Shown here in pieces: positions 8,893-16,933 of a stretch of DNA of 64,000 nucleotides. The notes below the pieces were generated by a model that saw nothing but the letters and a program-made list of their open reading frames with translations, was not told where the DNA came from and ran no database searches. The DNA comes from UBA10677 sp045532295 (GTDB lineage: Bacteria; Bacillota; Clostridia; Christensenellales; Pumilibacteraceae): NCBI GenBank assembly GCA_045532295.1, contig JAZSFP010000014.1, forward strand, positions 62,001-126,000, given 5' to 3'. The translations under genes were made by a program, and so were the position numbers. The first letter of the stretch is position 1; each line of letters starts with the position of its first letter.

Positions 8893-8919
8893 TTAGCACT
8901 CACAACTTCTCATTGCTAA
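8893..8919. promoter_or_regulatory. CIRCE operator at the hrcA promoter
   Basis: TTAGCACTC, nine bases, then CATTGCTAA. The left half is perfect and the right half matches at 7 of 9 positions. It begins four bases downstream of the -10 box, the normal place for HrcA repression. Confidence 0.8.
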
Positions 8920-8922
8920 TTC

Positions 8923-8951
8923 ATTATAACTCTATTTTATGCATTTGTCAA
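8923..8951 (-). promoter_or_regulatory. hrcA-grpE-dnaK-dnaJ promoter
   Basis: Consensus TTGACA and TATAAT on the minus strand are separated by 17 bases, with the CIRCE site at the expected transcription start. Confidence 0.92.
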
Positions 8952-9019
8952 GAGTTTTACGCAACTTTTAAAAAGAAAATGCGATAAGTTTTCACTCACC
9001 GCTTAAAAGTTTTTGCTCG

Positions 9020-11143
9020 TTACCACTTTTGTACTGTTCTTTGAATAATTTCATCTTGCAAACTTTCTTTAAGATTAACAAAATAATCGGCAAAACCCGT
9101 TACTCTCACTCTTAAATTCCTATATTCGTCGGGATGATTTTTGGCGTTCATTAAATCTTCTTTAGATACGTAATTAAGTTGAAAATGCACTCCGCCCATC
9201 TTAAAATAGGTTTCGAGCAAAAGTACGACCTTTTCAAAATTTTCCTCCTTGTTTATAAGCGTTTCTTCAAAATAGATATTCGTAACGGTTGAACCGCATC
9301 GTATATTTTCAGGGTCGCTCTTTGCAATAGAGTTAAGCGTTGCCGTTAGTCCCTCTCTATCCATACCCTTACTTTGATAAAAACCGTACTTTAGCATTTC
9401 TCCTGCTCCACGACCGTCGGGAGTTGCTTTCGTTTTTGCACCAAACCATTTATGGTGTTCGTTGTAACCAAGAAGGTCGCCCAAAAGCCATCGATAGCCA
9501 AAAAGATTACGGGAAGACGAAAGTATTTTACTTAGCGAGCGATGATATCTTTCAGATATTGAATTAGATAAGTCGTCGTCATTACCAAAAAACTTTCCCT
9601 TTTTTTTGATAAGAAAACGCATTTTCTCGTAACCTTTCCAATCGTTTTTTAGAGCGTTAATCAACTCTCTCATAGTAAAAAGTTTTTCCTCAAAAACGAA
9701 TTGTTTTACCACCGCTAAACTGTCGATTACGTTAACTAACCCTATCATCATTGGCGAGGCAATTACGACTTTTCCGCCACCTTGCGTCAGGCTTTTTGCG
9801 TTTTCTATACAGTCCTTAAAAAACAACGAAGATATATAGTTAATATCTTTGCTACGATAATAATTGCAATCGTCGTCGAACTTTAACGCTTTCGTTATGT
9901 CGATTTTTAGTTGACTGTCAAAAAGAGCGTAAAACTCGTCAAAAGTATTCAAATTTAAAATCTCGTCCTCTCTATCAAAAAAGAGGCGTTCAAGAGAATA
10001 TAGTGCGTTAATTTTAGAGTTTGAACCTGTGATTGCGCCCACAAAAGCAGGCTCGTTACAACCTACGCAGGTGTATTCTACCGCGCGCTCGATAGGAAAA
10101 CCGCAAATCTCCGTGTAGCATTTTATTCTTTTCTCGTCGTTTGTGAACGCTATGCGCTTATGCGGGTCGCGGCGTTCGGCGTCAAGCACGAATCTAAAGT
10201 TCTCTCGACTTAATTTATTAGTCCATCGTAAAGTTAATTGTGGAATATAGGTGGGAAGTTCAATAAGGCTTTCAATTATTAGTTTGGAAAGTTCGCTAAA
10301 GCAATCCTCACCGTTTGCAAGGTATCCGCCAACGCAAAAATGCGATTCGCCACCTCGCGTAAAGTTAGGACTATTTATGTTCGTTGCTGATTGCAACATC
10401 AAAAACAGTTCTTGAAGATAACTTTTTGCTTCCGTCTTCGTTAGTTGAGCGCTTTCGATATCGTTCTTATAAAAAGGATATAGGTATCTGTCGAGCATAC
10501 CCACGCTATCCGGGTCGGCGGAAAAACAAATATAGATACATAATACCGCCTCGTAAAAAGTCTTCGGTGGTTCTTTGGGGATTCTTTGAAGAGTTTTCGA
10601 TAATTTTTCAAGGTCATTTCGGTGTTCGAGGTTTTCGACGGTTTTTGCAAAATTCGACACTAACTTCGAGCATTTTTCCGCCCAACGAATAAGAACGAAA
10701 GCCGTCTTTTTAAGACCAATTAAAAAGTCTATTTCCTCTTTTTCGTCGTGAGTAGAAATGGATAATTCAATCTCTTCAATAATCCCTTCAATTCCCTTAC
10801 TTAATACCTTTTGATAGTCGGCAGTTGCGTGTTGCCACTCCATAACCGAAAGATTATCCGTGGACTTTAGATAACGTTCCGCCATAATTTTTTGAGTGTT
10901 GTGATGTCCACCACGCCTGAAGGCGTCCCCTCGACAACTTCCGTCAAACTGAAAAAAGCCCGTAAACCGCTGCCACTCCGTAATAAACGGTTGTTGATTA
11001 AGAATATAAGTACACAGTTTAGATACTTCGTACTCTTCGTCGGTTTGCTCGTTAGTTTTTGGCGCGTATTCGGTTTTGACGGGAAAAACGAACGCTTTAC
11101 CCTCAAGCGTTAGCGAGCATAGATTTTTAATCCTTTCTTCCAT
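9020..11143 (-). CDS. Glycyl-radical enzyme of the PFL/dehydratase superfamily
   Basis: These enzymes carry a post-translational glycyl radical and act without oxygen. The 707-residue protein shows the C-terminal radical loop RVRVTGFADYF (Gly about 25 residues from the end) and the thiyl-Cys region YTCVGCNEPAF near residue 370. Cys-x-Glu there (GCNEP, compare GCVEP in glycerol and choline lyases) fits an eliminase/dehydratase class rather than pyruvate formate-lyase, but the substrate cannot be named. The ATG at 11143 follows AAGGAG by eight bases; an upstream in-frame start at 11185 is rejected. No activase (radical-SAM) gene is adjacent. It is divergent from an AraC regulator and looks AT-richer than the chaperone operon, suggesting acquisition. 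Confidence 0.85.
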   Translation of the reverse strand: MEERIKNLCSLTLEGKAFVFPVKTEYAPKTNEQTDEEYEVSKLCTYILNQQPFITEWQRFTGFFQFDGSCRGDAFRRGGHHNTQKIMAERYLKSTDNLSVMEWQHATADYQKVLSKGIEGIIEEIELSISTHDEKEEIDFLIGLKKTAFVLIRWAEKCSKLVSNFAKTVENLEHRNDLEKLSKTLQRIPKEPPKTFYEAVLCIYICFSADPDSVGMLDRYLYPFYKNDIESAQLTKTEAKSYLQELFLMLQSATNINSPNFTRGGESHFCVGGYLANGEDCFSELSKLIIESLIELPTYIPQLTLRWTNKLSRENFRFVLDAERRDPHKRIAFTNDEKRIKCYTEICGFPIERAVEYTCVGCNEPAFVGAITGSNSKINALYSLERLFFDREDEILNLNTFDEFYALFDSQLKIDITKALKFDDDCNYYRSKDINYISSLFFKDCIENAKSLTQGGGKVVIASPMMIGLVNVIDSLAVVKQFVFEEKLFTMRELINALKNDWKGYEKMRFLIKKKGKFFGNDDDLSNSISERYHRSLSKILSSSRNLFGYRWLLGDLLGYNEHHKWFGAKTKATPDGRGAGEMLKYGFYQSKGMDREGLTATLNSIAKSDPENIRCGSTVTNIYFEETLINKEENFEKVVLLLETYFKMGGVHFQLNYVSKEDLMNAKNHPDEYRNLRVRVTGFADYFVNLKESLQDEIIQRTVQKW

Positions 11144-11233
11144 TCGTACTTCTCCTTTTTTATTGAGTATAACATAGACTGTCAATTAAGTAAATGTCTT
11201 AATTAATAAATTTATACTTTTCGACACAAATTC

Positions 11234-11263
11234 TTGACAAAAGACCATTATCCGTATTATACT
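11234..11263 (+). promoter_or_regulatory. Promoter of the AraC-type regulator
   Basis: TTGACA and TATACT are separated by 18 bases, then GGAGG precedes the ATG at 11280. Confidence 0.75.
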
Positions 11264-11279
11264 AAGTGAGGAGGTAAAC

Positions 11280-12050
11280 ATGAAGAACATTACGGTTAAT
11301 TCGATTTTTAGCGTTATAGATTTTACTAGTCACTCGAATAACAATGCGTTTAACACCGATTTGCAATATTCTGAACTAATTTATAATATCAACACGAAAA
11401 GCGTTGTAACGATTGACGGTAAAGTTTTCAAACAAGACGACAATTCCGTGCGCTTTCTGCCAAAGGGAAAACACACGGAATACTTTGTTAAAGGCTCGTT
11501 CCAAAGCCGTTGCATAGATATTTTTTTCGACAGTGATATTCTACTTGACGACGAACCTTTTTACCTTGAACTAAACCAAAACAAAAAGATTGGCGTTCTT
11601 TTTCAAAAAATTTACTACGCTTGGTCAAAAAAAGGCGATGGCTATTATCTAAAATGTATGAAATATCTTTACGAAATTCTCTACGAAATTCTTTCGATTA
11701 AATATCAACCGTCGTTTACCCTAATGAAAATTCAACCTGCAATAAACTATATTGCCCAAAACTATTTGCTTGAAAATATATCGACCGCCACCCTTTGTGA
11801 AGTTTGCGATATCAGTGAAACTTACCTAAAAAAATTATTTCATCAAAGGTTTGGACTATCGCCCAAGCAGTATATAATAGACCTTAAAATGAAGTACGCT
11901 TGCGAACTGTTAACCTCAAATCTTTTCTCTGTTGGACAAATTGCGCAAACACTCGGATATGAAAACATCTATTATTTTAGCAAGGCTTTTAAGCAGTATT
12001 ACTCGCTCTCTCCAACCGAATATGCTAAAAAATTTAGATACAGTATATAA
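11280..12050 (+). CDS. AraC-family transcriptional regulator
   Basis: The 256-residue protein has an N-terminal cupin-like sensor half (about 1-140) and a C-terminal double helix-turn-helix (about 155-250). The first HTH contains STATLCEVCDISETYLKKLF, and the second GQIAQTLGYENIYYFSKAFKQYY followed by LSPTEYAKKFR, as in typical AraC C-termini. The strong SD GGAGG is seven bases before the ATG. The divergent arrangement with the glycyl-radical enzyme, sharing a 136-base region, suggests it senses that enzyme's substrate and activates it; the enzyme's own -35 box is weak, as for activator-dependent promoters. The ligand is unknown. Confidence 0.9.
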   Translation: MKNITVNSIFSVIDFTSHSNNNAFNTDLQYSELIYNINTKSVVTIDGKVFKQDDNSVRFLPKGKHTEYFVKGSFQSRCIDIFFDSDILLDDEPFYLELNQNKKIGVLFQKIYYAWSKKGDGYYLKCMKYLYEILYEILSIKYQPSFTLMKIQPAINYIAQNYLLENISTATLCEVCDISETYLKKLFHQRFGLSPKQYIIDLKMKYACELLTSNLFSVGQIAQTLGYENIYYFSKAFKQYYSLSPTEYAKKFRYSI

Positions 12051-12090
12051 AAATTTGCGACGAGCGTTAATCTCGTCGCAAATTTAATTT
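12051..12090. terminator. Bidirectional terminator
   Basis: A perfect 14-bp stem AAATTTGCGACGAG / CTCGTCGCAAATTT has A/T-rich flanks on both sides. It serves the AraC gene on the plus strand and the deacetylase on the minus strand. Confidence 0.88.
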
Positions 12091-12095
12091 TCTTA

Positions 12096-12893
12096 TTAGA
12101 GTTTAGTAAGTCCCGGAGGAAAGGATACTGCTTTCCCGTCGACGGTTGCGTATACGGTAGTAGCGGAGGGATTAAAGACGATATCGCACGACGCAGTTAC
12201 CCTAAGGTTTCTAATAGCAGTAATATAGTCGTAGATTTCGCCGTTGGTAGCGTGCCAAATGTCGTCGCGCTCGCTTATCTTTTTAAGGAACGTTTCCATT
12301 TTTTCCCAGTCTTCTTCCACTTTTAGTTCGTGTGAGTGTCCCCAAACGTAGAACAACGGAATACGGGGGTATTGATTATTCAAAAAGCCGTCAACGAGGT
12401 TAAGCGCTTGGTTATGATGGCAGGTGGGATTCCAAGAAAGAAAGCGCGCAGGCACGGAACTTCCACGAGTATCGCCTACGGTACGCGCGTACTTTATTCC
12501 GAGAGCGTCAAGAGCGTTTATAGCCTCTTCGGTATACGAGCCGTTCGCGTACGCCATACCGATTATTGGCTTTTCGATAATCTCTTCGAGGGCTTTTTTA
12601 TCCTCGAAAAGTTCGCTCATAAACATTGATTGAGGTATTCTATCGAGGGGGTTATGATAACAGCCGTGTAAAGCCACTTCGTGATTTTCGGAAAGATAGC
12701 GGACGAATTGTTTGTCAATTCGGTTTTTTGAGGGGTCGTTTATCCAAGCGGAATTAAGGTTAAAAGTGCATTTTACACCGTACTTATCAAAAAGTTCAGT
12801 AAGGCGTATATCACGCTTATCGCCGTCGTCGTAACTGAAGGTTACTGCTTTTTTCTTGCCGTTCGGAAAAAGGTTAAAAATTATTTCTTTCAT
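12096..12893 (-). CDS. Polysaccharide deacetylase family protein
   Basis: The 265-residue protein has the NodB-type motif 1 TFSYDDGDKRD (about residue 15-25) and motif 2 HGCYH (H-x-x-x-H, about 75), the metal-binding residues of carbohydrate esterase family 4-like enzymes. It has no signal peptide or membrane anchor, so unlike peptidoglycan deacetylases it may act on a cytoplasmic substrate. The ATG at 12893 has GGGAGGA eight bases upstream. It begins one base after the stop of a 51-residue ORF that is itself coupled to hemW, so the three form one transcription unit. The substrate is unknown. Confidence 0.82.
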   Translation of the reverse strand: MKEIIFNLFPNGKKKAVTFSYDDGDKRDIRLTELFDKYGVKCTFNLNSAWINDPSKNRIDKQFVRYLSENHEVALHGCYHNPLDRIPQSMFMSELFEDKKALEEIIEKPIIGMAYANGSYTEEAINALDALGIKYARTVGDTRGSSVPARFLSWNPTCHHNQALNLVDGFLNNQYPRIPLFYVWGHSHELKVEEDWEKMETFLKKISERDDIWHATNGEIYDYITAIRNLRVTASCDIVFNPSATTVYATVDGKAVSFPPGLTKL

Positions 12894-12894
12894 A

Positions 12895-13050
12895 TTACCA
12901 GTCCTCCCTGTGACTAATTTTAATATCGTCGTAATAAGCAAAATAGCGACGCTTATACTCTTCTTGAGCGCGCCGTTCGCGGAGTTTTTTCTCCTGCTCT
13001 TTCTTTAATTTTTCACGCCCTTCTTTAGTGAGCGGTTTCTTCTCTTCCAT
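12895..13050 (-). CDS. 51-residue charged protein coupled to hemW
   Basis: This short frame begins MEEKKPLTKEGREKLKKEQ and ends ISHREDW. Its ATG overlaps the hemW stop as TAATG, with GGAG inside the hemW end as SD, and its own stop lies one base before the deacetylase ATG; the deacetylase SD is inside its last codons. The tight coupling on both sides argues that it is translated. It is almost entirely charged helix for residues 1-35, followed by an aromatic stretch YKRRYFAYYDD. I do not recognise a family. Confidence 0.65.
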   Translation of the reverse strand: MEEKKPLTKEGREKLKKEQEKKLRERRAQEEYKRRYFAYYDDIKISHREDW

Positions 13051-14141
13051 TATATTAACTCCGTTATTATCGAATTTAACAGATACGCGCCCTTGTCCGT
13101 TACCCTAAGATAGCCGTCGCTTATCTCGATAACTTCGAGGGTGAGAAGTTTGTCGATTTCCTTTGCCTTTTGCTCGAGTATCGAGCCGAATTCTTTTTCA
13201 TACCTATCGAGCGAAAGTCCTACGCTCGTGCGTAGCGAAAGCATTACCATTTCTTCTCTTTGGTCGTCTTTCGTTAATACGTATGCGTTTTTTTGAGTGT
13301 TTCCCGATAAATATTCTTCGATGCTATCGGTGTTTTCCACTCTTACGCCGTCCACGAGCGAGTGCGCTGAAACGCCAAAACCGTAGTAATTTTCACCCGT
13401 CCAGTAGGTATAATTATGCTTACTGATTTTGCCTCTTCTTGCGAAGTTGCTCGTTTCGTATCTTTCGTATCTATACCATCTTAGGATTTTAAGCGCGGTT
13501 TCGTAAATATCCGCTTGCTTGTCCTCGTCTACCGTATATCCCTCAAGATAAAGGGGCGTTCCCTCCTCAACGGAAAGCGAGTAAAGGGATATATGGTCTA
13601 TATCTAATCCACTTATGCAGTATAAAGCGTTATATATATCCTCGGGACTTTGGTCGGGAAGTCCGATGATAATATCGGAAGATATATTATCAACACCGTT
13701 TTTCTTGATAAGTTCAACCGCTTTAATAAAGTCGTCTACGGTGTGCGGACGATTTACTCGCTTTAGTACCGCGTCGTTAGTAGACTGAAGTCCTATGCTT
13801 ACGCGATTTACTCCAAGCGCTTTAATTTCGTCGATAAATTCTTGCGTAACGCTATCGGGATTGCACTCTACCGTAAACTCTTCCACTTCGCTCAAATCAA
13901 AGTTTTTCTTCAGTTCAAGGTAAACTTCTTTAAGCAATCCTCTCTTCATAACCGACGGAGTTCCGCCACCGAAGTATAGAGTTTTTACCTTTTCTTCTCT
14001 ACTTCTTTGGGCGATTTCCGTTTTAAGACGCTGGACATACGCCTCTTGAGTGGAGCAATCGGGGCTTGAGACGAAGGCGCAATATCCGCATTTGCTCTTA
14101 CAATACGGAAAATGGATATAAACGCTAATTTTAGTCGTCAA
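13050..14141 (-). CDS. hemW: HemW-like radical-SAM protein (heme chaperone family)
   Basis: The 363-residue protein has the cluster motif CKSKCGYC near residue 14 (CxxxCxxC), the SAM motif YFGGGTPS, and the HemN-type C-terminal region. HemW proteins bind heme and were long annotated as coproporphyrinogen oxidases; they lack the extra Cys of true HemN. The start is a TTG at 14141 inside the lepA end, an 11-base overlap, with no clear SD, so the exact start is uncertain. lepA-hemW-hrcA is the normal order, here interrupted after hemW. Confidence 0.88.
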   Translation of the reverse strand: MTTKISVYIHFPYCKSKCGYCAFVSSPDCSTQEAYVQRLKTEIAQRSREEKVKTLYFGGGTPSVMKRGLLKEVYLELKKNFDLSEVEEFTVECNPDSVTQEFIDEIKALGVNRVSIGLQSTNDAVLKRVNRPHTVDDFIKAVELIKKNGVDNISSDIIIGLPDQSPEDIYNALYCISGLDIDHISLYSLSVEEGTPLYLEGYTVDEDKQADIYETALKILRWYRYERYETSNFARRGKISKHNYTYWTGENYYGFGVSAHSLVDGVRVENTDSIEEYLSGNTQKNAYVLTKDDQREEMVMLSLRTSVGLSLDRYEKEFGSILEQKAKEIDKLLTLEVIEISDGYLRVTDKGAYLLNSIITELI

Positions 14142-15930
14142 GTTTAAGCACCGACATAAACGCTTCGCTGGGCACTTCTACTGAACCCACTTGGCGCATA
14201 CGCTTTTTTCCTTCCTTCTGCTTTTCGAGAAGTTTTTTCTTTCTGGTTATATCACCGCCGTAGCACTTTGCAAGCACGTCTTTTCTAAGCGCTTTAACCG
14301 TTTCTCTTGCGATAATCTTAGAGCCGATTGCCGCTTGAATAGGTATTTCAAACATTTGACGGGGAATAACGTTTTTGAGTTTTTCCGCAATTGATCGACC
14401 GCGAGCGTACGCTTTGTCGCGATGGACGATTATACTTAACGCGTCGCAAATATCGTTGTTAAGCACAATATCAAGTTTAACGAGGTCGCTCGGCTTATAA
14501 CCTTTAATTTCGTAGTCAAGGCTTGCATATCCTCTCGTTCTCGATTTCAGTCCGTCAAAAAAGTCGTAGACGATTTCGTTAAGGGGGATTTCGTAGTGGA
14601 TTTTTACGCGCGTTTTGTCGATATAGGTCATATCAATATTCTCTCCGCGTTTTTCTTGGCAAAGTTCCATAATAGGTCCGATATATTCGGGCGGAGTATA
14701 AATGTACGCCGTAACTACGGGCTCTTCTATTCTGTCAATTTCGGAAAGGTTGGGAAGGTTGCTCGGGTTAGTTACCGTTACCACTTCTCCGCTCGTTTTA
14801 ACTACTTTGTAGTTAACGCCCGGAGCGGTAGTTATGAGGTCAAGGTTAAACTCGCGTTCAAGTCGCTCTTCTATAATTTCCATATGGAGCAAGCCTAAAA
14901 ATCCGCATCTAAAACCAAAACCAAGCGCAGCAGACACTTCTGGCTCGTAGAAAAGAGCCGCGTCGTTGAGTTTAAGGCGTTCAAGGGCGTCCTTTAAGTC
15001 GTTATACTTCGAGCCGTCAACGGGATAGATACCACAGTAAACTACGGGTTGGACAGGCTTATATCCGGGCAGGGGTTTTTCAGCGGGGCGCGACGCCTCG
15101 GTAATGGTATCGCCGGGGGCGGTATCCGCTACGTTTTTAATGGACGCGCAGATATATCCTACTTCGCCTGCAGTCAATTTATCGGTAGGCGACATTTTGG
15201 GGTTAAACACTCCCACTTCTACGGTATCAAATTCTTTGCCCGTGTTCATAAGGCGAATTCGCATTCCCGGTTTTACCTCGCCGTCTACAATGCGAACTAA
15301 ACATACCGCGCCTTTATAATTATCGTAGAACGAGTCGAAAATAAGCGCTTTAAGGGGCGCGTTACCGTTACCGCTTGGGGGCGGAACGAGGGCTACCACT
15401 TGCTCGAGAACTTTGTCAATACCGATGCCTTCCTTTGCGCTAACTAAGGGCGCGTCGTGTCCGTCTATGCCGATGACGTCTTCAATTTCCTCACGAACTT
15501 CTTCTGGACGCGCGGAGGGAAGGTCGATCTTGTTGATCACGGGAATAATTTCAAGGTCGTTGTCTACCGCTAAATATACGTTTGCGAGCGTTTGCGCCTC
15601 CACGCCTTGCGACGCGTCAACGACCAAAATTGCGCCCTCGCAAGCGGCAAGGGAGCGAGATACTTCGTTAGTAAAGTCTACGTGTCCGGGCGTATCAATT
15701 AGGTTTAGAATATACTCCTCGCCGTCGTAAGTGTAGTTCATTCTTACGGGAGTGAGTTTTATGGTTATTCCTCTCTCGCGCTCGATATCCATCGAGTCGA
15801 GAAGTTGATCTTCCATATCACGCTTAAGGAGTGTTCCCGTCTCTTCGATAAGACGATCCGCAAGCGTGCTTTTTCCGTGGTCGATATGCGCTATTATACA
15901 AAAGTTTCTTATTTTCGTCTGCTTGTCCAT
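14131..15930 (-). CDS. lepA: Elongation factor 4 (LepA)
   Basis: LepA is a ribosome-associated GTPase implicated in initiation and 30S assembly. The 599-residue protein has the P-loop AHIDHGKSTLADRL, the switch RERGITIKL, DTPGHVDF, NKIDLPSA, and the LepA-specific C-terminal domain ending in lysine-rich KRMRQVGSVEVPSEAFMSVL. There is no SD before the ATG; instead a TATAAT box lies seven bases upstream, suggesting a leaderless mRNA. Confidence 0.97.
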   Translation of the reverse strand: MDKQTKIRNFCIIAHIDHGKSTLADRLIEETGTLLKRDMEDQLLDSMDIERERGITIKLTPVRMNYTYDGEEYILNLIDTPGHVDFTNEVSRSLAACEGAILVVDASQGVEAQTLANVYLAVDNDLEIIPVINKIDLPSARPEEVREEIEDVIGIDGHDAPLVSAKEGIGIDKVLEQVVALVPPPSGNGNAPLKALIFDSFYDNYKGAVCLVRIVDGEVKPGMRIRLMNTGKEFDTVEVGVFNPKMSPTDKLTAGEVGYICASIKNVADTAPGDTITEASRPAEKPLPGYKPVQPVVYCGIYPVDGSKYNDLKDALERLKLNDAALFYEPEVSAALGFGFRCGFLGLLHMEIIEERLEREFNLDLITTAPGVNYKVVKTSGEVVTVTNPSNLPNLSEIDRIEEPVVTAYIYTPPEYIGPIMELCQEKRGENIDMTYIDKTRVKIHYEIPLNEIVYDFFDGLKSRTRGYASLDYEIKGYKPSDLVKLDIVLNNDICDALSIIVHRDKAYARGRSIAEKLKNVIPRQMFEIPIQAAIGSKIIARETVKALRKDVLAKCYGGDITRKKKLLEKQKEGKKRMRQVGSVEVPSEAFMSVLKLDD

Positions 15931-15937
15931 ACTAATT

Positions 15938-15966
15938 ATTATACTTGATTACGAGAAAAAACGCAA
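15938..15966 (-). promoter_or_regulatory. lepA promoter abutting the start codon
   Basis: TTGCGT and TATAAT on the minus strand are 17 bases apart. Only seven bases separate the -10 box from the ATG at 15930. Confidence 0.7.
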
Positions 15967-16080
15967 ACGCTTTTCGCTCCTTTTTCGCTCTTCTTTCCTT
16001 TTTTAATTTATTTTTAACGCCCTAAAAGTGAACCGTTGACTTTTTTTTCGATATTTTGATAATTTTCCTATTAAAATCCG

Positions 16081-16109
16081 TTGATTTTTTCCTACTCGTT
16101 TGATATAAT
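16081..16109 (+). promoter_or_regulatory. Promoter of the glycerophosphodiesterase gene
   Basis: TTGATT and TATAAT are separated by 17 bases; transcription would start near 16116, giving a short leader with GAGG before the ATG. Confidence 0.75.
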
Positions 16110-16138
16110 TTAAATAATATCGTTATTTTGAGGTATTT

Positions 16139-16864
16139 ATGGATTTAACTAAATCTTGGCTCTTCTCTAACCCGATTGCTCATCGTGGCTTTCACGACGA
16201 GGGCGCGCCCGAAAACTCAATACCTGCATTTGCTCGCGCAATCGAGTTCGGTTATCCCATTGAACTCGACGTGCGTCCTATTGACGACGGTACTATCGTC
16301 GTTTTTCACGACGACTCAATTAAGCGTATGACCGACCACGACGGTTACGTTAGCACGCTTTCTCTTTCCTCTCTTGAAGATATTAGACTTAACGGCTCAG
16401 ACGAGAAAATCCCCACTTTCGAAAAAGTACTTGAATTCGTTAACGGCAAAACGCCCATCTTAATCGAAATTAAAAACGAGGGATCCGTTGGCGCGCTCGA
16501 GCGCAATCTTTTGGATATGCTCTCTTCTTACGGCGGAGAATTTGCCGTTCAGTCTTTTAACCCTTTTAGTATCGAATATTTCAAAAAGCACGCCCCTCAC
16601 ATTGCTCGCGGTCAACTTGCTAAATGGTTTACCAAAGCCGAACTTCCATTTATTAAGCGTTATTTTTTAAGTAGACTTAAACTTAACGGCGTATCCTCCC
16701 CCGACTTTATTTCTTACTGCGGAGACGATTTACCGAATAAATACGTAAAGCGCGCTAAACTTCCTACGCTTGCTTGGACCGCTCAATCGCAAGAGCAATT
16801 TGACGATTTTAAGAGCAAAGCGTCTAATGTAATTTTTGAAGGTTTTACTCCTAAAACTGAATAA
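16139..16864 (+). CDS. Glycerophosphodiester phosphodiesterase
   Basis: The 241-residue TIM-barrel enzyme splits glycerophosphodiesters into glycerol-3-phosphate and an alcohol. Conserved residues are visible in AHRGFHDEGAPENS (about 17-30), ELDVRPIDDGTIVVFHDDS (about 41-60) and LIEIKNEG. There is no signal peptide, so it acts inside the cell on lipid turnover products. It is a single-gene unit: own promoter, GAGG SD, then a strong terminator. Confidence 0.93.
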   Translation: MDLTKSWLFSNPIAHRGFHDEGAPENSIPAFARAIEFGYPIELDVRPIDDGTIVVFHDDSIKRMTDHDGYVSTLSLSSLEDIRLNGSDEKIPTFEKVLEFVNGKTPILIEIKNEGSVGALERNLLDMLSSYGGEFAVQSFNPFSIEYFKKHAPHIARGQLAKWFTKAELPFIKRYFLSRLKLNGVSSPDFISYCGDDLPNKYVKRAKLPTLAWTAQSQEQFDDFKSKASNVIFEGFTPKTE

Positions 16865-16869
16865 AAAAT

Positions 16870-16905
16870 AAACCCCTCTACTACGACTGCAGAGGGGTTT
16901 TTCGT
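16870..16905. terminator. Bidirectional terminator
   Basis: The stem AACCCCTCT / AGAGGGGTT has T-tracts on both strands and ends the glycerophosphodiesterase gene (plus) and the ABC permease gene (minus). Confidence 0.88.
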
Positions 16906-16933
16906 TGCTAAATTTAATATACGGTTGCGTTTT

